NCBI GenBank assembly: GCA_045657105.1
Contig: JAZOSN010000063.1
Location: 1-57,770, forward strand
Length of the DNA: 57,770 nt
Source: SIG672 sp045657105
GTDB lineage: Bacteria > Bacillota > Clostridia > Oscillospirales > CAG-272
Direction: 5' to 3'
Positions 17,672 to 26,241 of the stretch are shown here, piece after piece (position 1 is the stretch's first letter; every line of letters begins with the position of its first letter). Position numbers and translations under genes: made by a program. The notes under the pieces are model-generated. The model ran no database searches. It was not told the origin of the DNA and worked only from the letters and a program-made list of their open reading frames with translations.

Positions 17672-17700
17672 TTGAAATGTAAAATTTTGTATGTTATACT
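17672..17700 (+). promoter_or_regulatory. Predicted sigma-A promoter for the glycogen operon
   Basis: TTGAAA, 17-base spacer, TATACT, ending 57 bases before the glgB ATG. The -35 box differs from consensus at one position. No other promoter is obvious before glgP, so this probably drives glgB through at least glgA. Confidence 0.65.
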
Positions 17701-17757
17701 ATATAAAAATAAAGACTGCACGAAATACGCGCGGTTTTCGTAGCGGAGGGTTAAGTT

Positions 17758-19701
17758 ATGAGCAAAAAAAGTATCGCAAACGTCGCAAGATCAAAGACGC
17801 CTGCCGCATCTGAGGACCTCGCGCATTATTATTTCCATCAGGGAACCAACTTTAACGCTTACGACTATCTCGGCGTTCACAAGGCTCCCGGCGGATATAT
17901 TTTCAGAACATGGGCTCCAAACGCTCACGCGATATTCGTCGTCGGCGATTTCAACTCCTGGCAGAGAGAAAACGCTATGACTCGCGTGACCGAGATGGGC
18001 GTTTGGGAATGCTTTATCAAAGGCGACTCTTCGTTTGAGGGAATGAAATACAAGTTCCTTATAATTTCGGGCGCTGGCGAGCATTACAAAGCCGATCCTT
18101 ATGCAAAATACAGCGAAACCGGTCTAAAAACCGCTTCAATAGTACATACCGTATCAGATTTTAACTGGAAGGACGGCGCGTGGTTTGCCCACAGAAAAGG
18201 CGCTGTCGAAAACGGATACTGGGACGTTCCGCTCAACATCTACGAAATGCATCTTGCATCCTGGAAAAAGAAGGAGCCCGACAACTGCGAGGACGAGGGC
18301 TACTACTCCTACCGTGAGATAGCCGATATGCTCGTTCCGTACGTCAAGGAGATGGGCTATACTCACGTTGAGCTCTTACCCATCACCGAATTTCCCTACT
18401 ACGCTTCGTGGGGCTATCAGGTCACGGGATATTTCGCACCGACATCTCGCTTCGGTTCTCCCGAGGACTTCAAATATTTTGTAAACAAGCTGCATACAAA
18501 TGGAATAGGACTTATCCTCGACTGGGTGCCCGCCCATTTCCCAAAGGACGAGCACGGTCTGCGCGACTTTGACGGCTCGCCGCTCTACGAATACCAAGGA
18601 CCCGACCGTATGGAGCACAAGGAATGGGGCACGCGTTGCTTTGACGTCGGTCGAAACGAGGTACAGTGCTTCCTTATTTCAAGCGCACTATATTGGCTCA
18701 GAGAATTTCATATTGACGGTCTGAGAGTTGATGCGGTCGCATCTATGCTCTACCTCGACTATGCGAGAGAGCCGGGAGAATGGGTTCCGAACGTTTACGG
18801 CACGAACTTAAATCTCGAGGCTCAGGCATTCTTCCGGAAGCTCAACAAGGCAATATTCGGAGAAATGCCCGACGTGCTTATGATAGCCGAGGAATCGACC
18901 GCCTTTGCAAAGGTCACAAAGCCGGTGCACGAGGGCGGACTCGGATTTAATTTCAAATGGAATATGGGTTGGTCGAACGATATGTTCGATTACGTCCAGT
19001 GCGATCCTTTTTTCAGAAAGGATAAGCACGACAAGCTCACGTTCTCGCTTTGCTATGCATTTACCGAAAACTACATTCTTCCCGTTTCACACGACGAGGT
19101 CGTTCACGGAAAGAAATCGCTTATAGACAAGATGCACGGAAGCTACGAGCAGAAATTTGCAGGCATTCGTCTTTTCCTTGCATATCAGATGGCTCACCCG
19201 GGTAAAAAGATGCTCTTTATGGGGTGCGAATACGGGCAGTTCCGCGAGTGGGACTATGCAACTCAGCTCGAATGGTTTATGCTCGACTACGAAACACACG
19301 CGACTCTTCGCAAATACACCGCAAAGCTCAACAACTTTTATTTAAAGACTCCTCAGCTTTGGGAGGTCGATTTCACTTGGGACGGCTTTGACTGGATATA
19401 TCCCGATATGAAGGGCGAAAACGTCGCCGCTTTCAGGCGCTTTGACAAATCGGGGAACGAGCTTATTGCCGTTATGAACTTCTCGGCAAGCGATGTCCGC
19501 GATCTCTGGATCCCCGCGCGCTCGCAGTCCTACCGCGTAGCATTTTCTACCGACGACGCCGAGCTTGGCGGTAGCGGTCTGTCAAGCAGCGGAGTGCTTA
19601 AAGCCCGCGGCAAAAAAGACGAGCAAAAATTCATACACGTTGATCTCGCGCCTCTTTCGGCAGTCATACTTCTTCCGCCGAAAAAGCGTAAAAGCAAATA
19701 A
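17758..19701 (+). CDS. glgB: 1,4-alpha-glucan branching enzyme
   Basis: A 647-residue cytoplasmic GH13 enzyme that makes alpha-1,6 branches in glycogen. The N-terminal CBM48 domain is at about residues 30-115 (FNAYDYLGVHKA, VVGDFNSWQREN). The four GH13 regions are ILDWVPAHFP, GLRVDAVASMLY (nucleophile Asp), LMIAEESTAF (acid/base Glu) and ILPVSHDEVVHGKKS (transition-state Asp), all intact. The first about 25 residues are a basic Ser/Ala-rich extension. The start has GGAGGG seven or eight bases upstream. It is first of the glycogen operon; the branching enzyme leading the operon ahead of glgC-glgD-glgA is common in Firmicutes. Confidence 0.97.
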   Translation: MSKKSIANVARSKTPAASEDLAHYYFHQGTNFNAYDYLGVHKAPGGYIFRTWAPNAHAIFVVGDFNSWQRENAMTRVTEMGVWECFIKGDSSFEGMKYKFLIISGAGEHYKADPYAKYSETGLKTASIVHTVSDFNWKDGAWFAHRKGAVENGYWDVPLNIYEMHLASWKKKEPDNCEDEGYYSYREIADMLVPYVKEMGYTHVELLPITEFPYYASWGYQVTGYFAPTSRFGSPEDFKYFVNKLHTNGIGLILDWVPAHFPKDEHGLRDFDGSPLYEYQGPDRMEHKEWGTRCFDVGRNEVQCFLISSALYWLREFHIDGLRVDAVASMLYLDYAREPGEWVPNVYGTNLNLEAQAFFRKLNKAIFGEMPDVLMIAEESTAFAKVTKPVHEGGLGFNFKWNMGWSNDMFDYVQCDPFFRKDKHDKLTFSLCYAFTENYILPVSHDEVVHGKKSLIDKMHGSYEQKFAGIRLFLAYQMAHPGKKMLFMGCEYGQFREWDYATQLEWFMLDYETHATLRKYTAKLNNFYLKTPQLWEVDFTWDGFDWIYPDMKGENVAAFRRFDKSGNELIAVMNFSASDVRDLWIPARSQSYRVAFSTDDAELGGSGLSSSGVLKARGKKDEQKFIHVDLAPLSAVILLPPKKRKSK

Positions 19702-19766
19702 AACCCGACCATTTTAATCTAAATTCAATTAAACCGCGCAAAACGCGGTACGGAGGTGTTATACAA

Positions 19767-20993
19767 ATGAGCATGTACAAAAAGAAAGAATGCGTTGCTA
19801 TGCTGCTCGCGGGCGGTCAGGGAAGCCGTCTTTACACACTTACAGAGAAAACGGCAAAGCCTGCCGTGCTTTTCGGAGGAAAATACCGTATTATCGACTT
19901 TCCTCTCTCTAACTGTGTAAACTCAGGCATCGACACCGTCGGAGTCCTTACTCAGTATCAACCGCTCGTTCTTAACGAATATATAGGAAACGGTCAACCG
20001 TGGGACCTTGACAGATCGGTCGGCGGAGTTATGGTCCTGCCCCCCTATCAGGGAAATAAGTCGGCAGACTGGTACAAGGGTACGGCAAACGCTATCTATC
20101 AGAACCTGAACTTCCTTGACAGATACGATCCGACCTACGTTCTTATTCTTTCGGGCGACCATATCTACAAGATGGATTACAGTGCTATGCTATCTTTCCA
20201 CAAGGAAAAGGGCGCAGACTGTACCATCGCAGTCCTTGACGTTCCGCTCGAAGAGGCATCGCGATTTGGTATTATGAATACCAGAGATAACGGCGAGATC
20301 TATGAATTCGAGGAGAAGCCCGCTCACCCCAAGAGCACGAACGCTTCTATGGGAATTTACATCTTCACCTATGAAAAGCTCCGCAAGTATCTTGTTGAGG
20401 ACGAGAAAAATCCTGACTCCGACAACGACTTCGGAAAGAATATCATACCCTCAATGCTCGGTGGCGGAGAAAAGCTTTACGCATATCCCTTTGAGGGATA
20501 CTGGAAAGACGTCGGAACGATCTCCTCGCTTTGGGAAGCAAACATGGACCTTCTCGGAGATCCCCCGAACTTCAACATTCACGATAAGAGCTGGCGTATC
20601 TTTTCGAGAACTCCCGCTCAACCCGCGCAGTATATCGGCAAGGGAGCTTACCTTTCCTCTTCGCTTATCACAGAGGGTTGCGAAATATACGGAACCGTCG
20701 AGAATTCGGTAATATTCTCGGGCGTTCACGTTGCTCCCGGTGCGGTAGTACGCGATAGCGTCATTATGCGCGACGTCGAGATAGGAGAAGGCGCAGTAGT
20801 CGAATACTCTATCATCGACAGCGGCGTCAAGATCGGTAGTGGCGCAAGGATCGGAGAAAGCAAGGACACTGCCGACGGCATCGCGGTCATCGGCGTAGGT
20901 CTTGAAATCCCCGAAAATATGTCCATAAAGAGCGGACTTATGGTAAACAAAGCAAAGCTTGCCGAGCTCAAAAACGATAAGGAGGAAAACTAA
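19767..20993 (+). CDS. glgC: Glucose-1-phosphate adenylyltransferase, catalytic subunit
   Basis: A 408-residue enzyme forming ADP-glucose from ATP and glucose-1-phosphate, the committed step of glycogen synthesis. The pyrophosphorylase signature is LLAGGQGSRLYTLTEKTAKP, followed by the sugar-phosphate region KYRIIDFPLSNCVNSG, the WYKGTANAIYQN loop and the catalytic SGDHIYKMDY. The C-terminal part is a left-handed beta-helix (hexapeptide repeats from about residue 295). GGAGG lies 10 bases before the ATG. It ends one base before the glgD start, so the two subunits are co-translated, as expected for the GlgC-GlgD heterotetramer of Bacillus/Clostridia-type enzymes. Confidence 0.97.
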   Translation: MSMYKKKECVAMLLAGGQGSRLYTLTEKTAKPAVLFGGKYRIIDFPLSNCVNSGIDTVGVLTQYQPLVLNEYIGNGQPWDLDRSVGGVMVLPPYQGNKSADWYKGTANAIYQNLNFLDRYDPTYVLILSGDHIYKMDYSAMLSFHKEKGADCTIAVLDVPLEEASRFGIMNTRDNGEIYEFEEKPAHPKSTNASMGIYIFTYEKLRKYLVEDEKNPDSDNDFGKNIIPSMLGGGEKLYAYPFEGYWKDVGTISSLWEANMDLLGDPPNFNIHDKSWRIFSRTPAQPAQYIGKGAYLSSSLITEGCEIYGTVENSVIFSGVHVAPGAVVRDSVIMRDVEIGEGAVVEYSIIDSGVKIGSGARIGESKDTADGIAVIGVGLEIPENMSIKSGLMVNKAKLAELKNDKEEN

Positions 20994-20994
20994 T

Positions 20995-22128
20995 ATGTCT
21001 GTTTCCGGAATTATTTTTGCAAATCTGCACGATCAGTACATACCTCAGCTTACAACCACGAGAACACTCGCATCGGTTCCCTTCGGTTGCAGATACCGTC
21101 TTATCGACTTTCCTCTGTCCAACTTCGCGAACTCCGGCATATCCGACGTTCACGTAATAACCCAGACCAACTATCACTCGCTCATGGACCATCTCGGATC
21201 GGGCAAGGACTGGGATCTTGCAAGAAGAGTCGGCGGTCTTAAGCTCTACCCCCCGTTCATTACCGCATATTCGTCCAACGAGGCACAGATATATTCAACG
21301 CGTCTTAACGCTCTGAAAAATCTCTCTATGCTTATCAATCGTTCGTCCGACGATTACATAGTCCTTGCAGACTGCGACGGCATTTGTAACATTGATATAA
21401 ACGCGCTCGTTGAGGATCACATCAAAAACGGCGCAGACATAACCTTTGCCATCAAGAGAGTGTTCCTTACTCCCGAAAAGGCAAAGCACAATTCGATAGT
21501 CGTATCCAGTCCGGACGGAGAGCTTCTCGATATGATAAGAGATCCGAAAAACATTTCGGGCGAGGTCGATATCAATATCCACATTTGGGTAGCGACCCGC
21601 ACCTATCTCCAAAGAGTTATTGCCGAGGCTATTGCAAGAGATTACGAAAGCTTTATAAAGGATATAGTCGCCCGTAATATCGGAAAAGACAATTACAGAG
21701 TTTACCGCTTCGACGGATACTATGCAAAGATAACCTCTATTGAGGACTATTTTGCCTGCAATATGAGCCTTCTTAACGACAAGGGTGTTCGCGACGCGCT
21801 CTTCCACGTTGCAAACCATCCGATCGTTACAAAGGTAAGAAACTCCACACCCACCGAATATCTCCCCGGCTCGTCGGTAGTAAACTCTATGATCGCAGAC
21901 GGTTGTGTCATCGAAGGTCACGTTGAAAACTCGATAATCTTCCGCGGAGTCAAGATTGGCAAGGGCTCGGTAGTTAAAAACTCGATACTTTTCCAGGACA
22001 CCCAGACGGGCAGAGGCGCAAGTCTGAACTGCGTCATTACCGATAAGAGTGTTTATATCCGTGACGGAGTTACGCTTTCCGGTCACCCCTCGATTCCCTT
22101 CTGCATAGAAAAGGAAAAGGTTCTCTAA
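20995..22128 (+). CDS. glgD: Glucose-1-phosphate adenylyltransferase, regulatory subunit GlgD
   Basis: A 377-residue GlgC paralogue. It begins MSVSGIIFANLHDQYIPQLT, where the GGxGxRL nucleotide loop of GlgC is replaced, and it keeps CRYRLIDFPLSNFANSGISD and a C-terminal beta-helix. Loss of the nucleotide loop is typical of GlgD, which raises the activity or affinity of GlgC without catalysing by itself. The start is ATG 20995, preceded by AAGGAGG inside the end of glgC; an in-frame upstream ATG at 20959 lies within glgC and before this site. Confidence 0.95.
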   Translation: MSVSGIIFANLHDQYIPQLTTTRTLASVPFGCRYRLIDFPLSNFANSGISDVHVITQTNYHSLMDHLGSGKDWDLARRVGGLKLYPPFITAYSSNEAQIYSTRLNALKNLSMLINRSSDDYIVLADCDGICNIDINALVEDHIKNGADITFAIKRVFLTPEKAKHNSIVVSSPDGELLDMIRDPKNISGEVDINIHIWVATRTYLQRVIAEAIARDYESFIKDIVARNIGKDNYRVYRFDGYYAKITSIEDYFACNMSLLNDKGVRDALFHVANHPIVTKVRNSTPTEYLPGSSVVNSMIADGCVIEGHVENSIIFRGVKIGKGSVVKNSILFQDTQTGRGASLNCVITDKSVYIRDGVTLSGHPSIPFCIEKEKVL

Positions 22129-22160
22129 AACAAATCAAAAAGCAAAGGTCTTGTATATTT

Positions 22161-23585
22161 ATGGAAAATAAAACTAAAATTCTCATCGTCGGCGCAGAAG
22201 CGCTTCCGTTTGCCGCAACAGGCGGTCTTGGCGACGTACTCGGATCTCTTCCGGCAGCTCTCGCACGCGAGGCGTCGGACGCGGACGTTCGCGTAGTTAT
22301 GCCGCTTTACGCCAAGGTAGGCGCACAGTACCGCGAAAAAATGACTAAGATCGCAGAGATCACCGTCGCTCTTGCTTGGAGAAAGCAGTACTGCGGTATA
22401 TACTCGCTCGAAAAGGACGGAGTTATCTACTATTTCATAGATAACGAATACTATTTTAACCGTGACGGTCTGTACGGCTTCTTCGACGACGGCGAAAGAT
22501 ACGCCTTCTTCTCTCGCGCGGTTATGGATATGATACCGGTTATCGGATTTTATCCGGACGTTCTCCATGCAAACGACTGGCAGAGCGCTCTGACCGTTAT
22601 TTACAACAAGCTTTACTACAAGTATCCCGGAATGAAGACGATATACACGATACATAATATCGAATATCAGGGAAAATACGACAATTTTATCCTCGGCGAT
22701 GTTTTTGCTATTGACAACTGCCATCTTTCAGTGGTAGAATACGATGGTTGTATAAATCTCACAAAGGGTGCAATCATTTGTTGCGACCGTCTTACGACGG
22801 TAAGTAGCAGATATGCAGACGAGATCAAGGACGCGTTCTTTGCACACGGACTTGAAAACATAATCCGTGCAAACGCCGACAAGCTCTCGGGTATCGTAAA
22901 CGGAATTGATTACGATTACTATAACCCGATGTCGCTCGAAAACAAGTTCAGTGCATCGTACAGAACGTATGTGGGCAAGGCAAAGAGCAAAGAGGCTCTC
23001 AGAGAAATGCTTTCGCTCCCCGCTGACGGCAACGCTCCGATAGTTTCGATGATCTCGCGTCTTGCTTCGCACAAGGGCTTTGACCTTGTAAAGCACATAC
23101 TTGAAGAGGCACTCTGTACGTCGGATATGCAGTTCGTTCTTCTCGGAACGGGCGAAAAGGAATTTGAGGACTATTTCCGCGATATTGCCGCAAAATATCC
23201 TGACAGAGTCCGCGCTCTTTTTGAGTTCAACAAGGATCTCTCGAAAAAGATATACGCCGGCTCGGATATTTTCCTTATGCCCTCAAAGAGCGAGCCCTGC
23301 GGACTTTCGCAGATGATAGCATCAAGATATGCAACCGTACCGATCGTGCGCGAAACCGGCGGTCTTTATGACACCATAAAGCCGTTCAACCCCGAAACGC
23401 TCGAAGGTAACGGAATTACCTTCTGCACCTACAACGCTCACGATATGCTCGATGCAATAAGACGTACTCTCGGGCTTTACCAAAACGAAAAGCTCTGGAA
23501 GAAGCTCGTTAAAAACGCCGCAGAAAAGGACTTTTCGTGGGACGCTTCGGCACGTCTTTACCTGCATATGTACGCTTCTCTCTAA
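22161..23585 (+). CDS. glgA: Glycogen synthase (GT5)
   Basis: A 474-residue glycosyltransferase adding glucose from ADP-glucose to the growing alpha-1,4 chain. Landmarks: EALPFAATGGLGDVLGSLP at the N-terminus, DVLHANDWQSALTVI, TIHNIEYQGK, VNGIDYDYYNP, and in the C-domain MISRLASHKGFDLV, with MPSKSEPCGLSQMIA carrying the retaining Glu. The usual KTGGL/KVGGL lysine, which contacts ADP-glucose in the E. coli enzyme, is alanine here (residue 19, AATGGL). Shine-Dalgarno is only AAAGG at about 11 bases. The gene follows glgD by 32 bases and is followed by a 118-base gap with a hairpin before glgP. Confidence 0.96.
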   Translation: MENKTKILIVGAEALPFAATGGLGDVLGSLPAALAREASDADVRVVMPLYAKVGAQYREKMTKIAEITVALAWRKQYCGIYSLEKDGVIYYFIDNEYYFNRDGLYGFFDDGERYAFFSRAVMDMIPVIGFYPDVLHANDWQSALTVIYNKLYYKYPGMKTIYTIHNIEYQGKYDNFILGDVFAIDNCHLSVVEYDGCINLTKGAIICCDRLTTVSSRYADEIKDAFFAHGLENIIRANADKLSGIVNGIDYDYYNPMSLENKFSASYRTYVGKAKSKEALREMLSLPADGNAPIVSMISRLASHKGFDLVKHILEEALCTSDMQFVLLGTGEKEFEDYFRDIAAKYPDRVRALFEFNKDLSKKIYAGSDIFLMPSKSEPCGLSQMIASRYATVPIVRETGGLYDTIKPFNPETLEGNGITFCTYNAHDMLDAIRRTLGLYQNEKLWKKLVKNAAEKDFSWDASARLYLHMYASL

Positions 23586-23649
23586 GGCTCTGCCCTTGAA
23601 GCTGCAAAAACTTTAATTAACCATAACTTCCGAATATTTTGGGAGCCAC

Positions 23650-23675
23650 GGAACCCTTTTTAAAAAGAGGGTTCC
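23650..23675. repeat. Hairpin element between glgA and glgP, possible dispersed intergenic repeat or attenuator
   Basis: GGAACCC (23650-23656) and GGGTTCC (23669-23675) flank a T5/A5 centre, giving a strong hairpin followed by TAAAAAATTT rather than a T-tract. The preceding TTTTGGGAG and the GGAACC/GGTTCC arms resemble hairpin elements that I recall being scattered in clostridial intergenic regions. It may moderate transcription or mRNA stability between glgA and glgP. Confidence 0.5.
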
Positions 23676-23703
23676 TAAAAAATTTATAGAAAGACAGACA
23701 CAG

Positions 23704-26175
23704 ATGAAGAAAACAGAAATCAAAAGCACCGTAAAAAAATTCACCAAAGCCGAGCTCTCGGCATCGCTCAGCGATAAGCTCTCGCGAGTTTTCGGAACGA
23801 CTGTCGCAGAGGCTACCGCAGATCAGATCTACAAGGCTACTCTTATCTCGATAAGAGATATTCTCGCGCAGAAGCGTACCGAGTTCAAGAAGAACGTAAC
23901 CGCACAGCAGGGCAAAAAGCTCTACTACGTCTGCATGGAGTTCCTTATCGGTAAGAGCCTTAAAAACAATCTCTGCAACCTCGGCATCGAAGAGGAGTAC
24001 AGACAGATCCTTTCCGAGCTCGGATACGATCTTGACTGGCTGTACACTCATGAAACAGACGCCGCTCTCGGAAACGGAGGTCTTGGACGTCTTGCCGCCT
24101 GCTTTATGGACGGTCTAACCACACTCGACTATTCGGCTACCGGCTTTTCCCTGCTCTACGAGTACGGACTTTTCCGCCAGAAGATAATCGACGGCGAGCA
24201 GATCGAAATGCCCGATACCTGGATGCCTACGGGCGAGCCTTGGCTCGTTCCCCGTACCGACAAGGCTTGTACCGTACGCTTCGGCGGACACGTTACCGAG
24301 TCTTGGAATAATGGCAAATGCGACATAATCCACACCGACTACACCGAAGTACGCGCAGTTCCCTACGACCTGCTCATTTCGGGCGCGGACAGTGAGGCAG
24401 TAAACAGTCTTCGTCTTTGGAAGGCAACCTCGGCGAGCGGTCAGTTCAATATGAACCTCTTCTCGCAGGGCGACTATATCAAGGCGATGGAGGAAAATAC
24501 TCAGGCAGAGATCATATCGAAGGTTCTCTACCCCTCTGACAACCACGAGGAGGGTAAGCTTCTCCGTCTTAGCCAGCAGTATTTCCTCGTCTGTGCATCT
24601 CTCCAGAGTATTATAGCAGACCACCTGAGAACCTACGGAAATCTCGCAAACTTCGCAGACAAGGTCGCTATCCATATCAACGACACTCACCCTGCGCTCG
24701 TAGTTCCCGAACTTATGCGTATCCTTCTCGATACCTATTCGTATTCATGGGAGGACGCTTGGGATATTGTTACAAAGACGGTAAGCTACACCAACCACAC
24801 CGTTCTTCCCGAAGCACTTGAAACCTGGAACGAGGATCTCTTCAAGTATAAGCTTCCGAGAATTTATATGATAATCTCCGAGATAAACCGCCGCTTCTGC
24901 GCGGATCTCTGGAATATTTATCCCGGCGATTGGAACAGAATTACCGATATGTCGATACTCTCTCACGGCAGAGTCAAGATGGCAAACCTCAGTGTCATCG
25001 GCTCTCATACCGTCAACGGAGTTTCGAAGCTTCACTCTGATATTCTCACACAGACTATCTTCTCGAACTTCTATCACCACACGCCCGAAAAGTTTACCAA
25101 CGTAACGAACGGCGTGGCTCACAGAAGATGGCTCTGCGCTTCCAACCCCGGTCTTGCAAATCTTCTTTCCGAAACCATCGGGGACGCATACCGCAAGGAG
25201 CCCGAAAGAATTGCAGACCTTAAAAAGTTTGCAGACGACGCTTCGGTGCTCGAACAGATCGGCAAGATCAAGTACGAAAACAAGGTTCGCTTTGCAAATC
25301 ATATCAAGGCGAGAAACGGCGTAACGCTCGATCCGAACACCCTTTTCGACGTACAGATCAAGCGTATGCACGAATATAAGCGTCAGCTTCTGAACACTCT
25401 TCGTATAATCGAGCTTTACTCCGAGCTTCTCGAAGATCCCGACAAGGACATTCTTCCTCAGACCTTTATATTCGGTGCAAAAGCCGCTCCCGGATACTAT
25501 ATGGCAAAGGAGCTTATCAGACTCATCTGCTCGCTTTCGGCAGAGATCGAAAAGCACCCGAAGATCCGCGAAAAGATCCGCGTTCTCTTCGCAGAGGATT
25601 ATAACGTATCTCTTGCAGAGGTTCTCATTCCCTCGGCAGAGGTTTCCGAGCAGATTTCTCTTGCAGGTAAAGAGGCATCGGGTACGGGTAATATGAAGCT
25701 TATGTATAACGGAGCACTCACTATCGGTACGCTCGACGGCGCAAACGTTGAGATAAACGAGGCTCTCGGCGGCGAAAACGTATACATCTTCGGTCTTACC
25801 ACTCCCGAGGTTGACGACCTCTGGAAGCGCGGATACCGCTCATATGAATACTACGTAAACAGTGAAAGAATCCGCCGCGCGGTCGATATGTTAAAGAAAG
25901 GCTTTAACGGCAACGATTTCACTATGATATTCAACTACCTGCTCACAGGTCCCGGAGTACCCGATCCGTATATGTGTCTTGCAGATTTCGACAGTTATTT
26001 CAATACTCACGAAAAGATCTGCCGCGACTACACCGACAAGGCTCTCTGGAACCGTATGTCCCTTATGAATACGGCAAGCGCGGGAATCTTCTCGGCAGAC
26101 CGCTCGATACGCGACTATGCAGACGGAATCTGGAATATAAGGCCGATAAAGAAAGCGAACAATCCGACCAAATAA
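23704..26175 (+). CDS. glgP: Glycogen/alpha-glucan phosphorylase (GT35)
   Basis: An 823-residue pyridoxal-phosphate enzyme that releases glucose-1-phosphate from alpha-1,4-glucan with phosphate. Seen: ETDAALGNGGLGRLAACFMD, the VHINDTHPALV-like segment IHINDTHPALVVPELMR, QIKRMHEYKRQLLN, and the cofactor-lysine region EASGTGNMKLMYNGALTIG followed by TLDGANVEINE. Length is normal. The bases just before the ATG (AGAAAGACAGACACAG) contain no clear Shine-Dalgarno, which is unlike the neighbours. It is followed 8 bases later by a strong terminator, so glgP ends the biosynthetic part of the operon and returns glucose-1-phosphate to metabolism. Confidence 0.97.
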   Translation: MKKTEIKSTVKKFTKAELSASLSDKLSRVFGTTVAEATADQIYKATLISIRDILAQKRTEFKKNVTAQQGKKLYYVCMEFLIGKSLKNNLCNLGIEEEYRQILSELGYDLDWLYTHETDAALGNGGLGRLAACFMDGLTTLDYSATGFSLLYEYGLFRQKIIDGEQIEMPDTWMPTGEPWLVPRTDKACTVRFGGHVTESWNNGKCDIIHTDYTEVRAVPYDLLISGADSEAVNSLRLWKATSASGQFNMNLFSQGDYIKAMEENTQAEIISKVLYPSDNHEEGKLLRLSQQYFLVCASLQSIIADHLRTYGNLANFADKVAIHINDTHPALVVPELMRILLDTYSYSWEDAWDIVTKTVSYTNHTVLPEALETWNEDLFKYKLPRIYMIISEINRRFCADLWNIYPGDWNRITDMSILSHGRVKMANLSVIGSHTVNGVSKLHSDILTQTIFSNFYHHTPEKFTNVTNGVAHRRWLCASNPGLANLLSETIGDAYRKEPERIADLKKFADDASVLEQIGKIKYENKVRFANHIKARNGVTLDPNTLFDVQIKRMHEYKRQLLNTLRIIELYSELLEDPDKDILPQTFIFGAKAAPGYYMAKELIRLICSLSAEIEKHPKIREKIRVLFAEDYNVSLAEVLIPSAEVSEQISLAGKEASGTGNMKLMYNGALTIGTLDGANVEINEALGGENVYIFGLTTPEVDDLWKRGYRSYEYYVNSERIRRAVDMLKKGFNGNDFTMIFNYLLTGPGVPDPYMCLADFDSYFNTHEKICRDYTDKALWNRMSLMNTASAGIFSADRSIRDYADGIWNIRPIKKANNPTK

Positions 26176-26182
26176 GACAAAT

Positions 26183-26212
26183 AAAAGGCACCGCAACGCT
26201 GCGATGCCTTTT
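26183..26212 (+). terminator. Rho-independent terminator after glgP
   Basis: AAAAGGCA / TGCCTTTT outer stem with CGCA / TGCG inner stem and an ACGC loop, directly after the glgP stop. The stem ends in TTTT. Read-through into the amylase gene 30 bases on is possible because no other promoter is clear. Confidence 0.75.
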
Positions 26213-26241
26213 ATAAAATAACAATACGAACGGAATTTATT

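Noticed and set aside
17404..17757. Riboswitch or small RNA ahead of glgB
   Set aside because: The leader from the predicted start to ATG is only about 50 bases and holds no clear stem.
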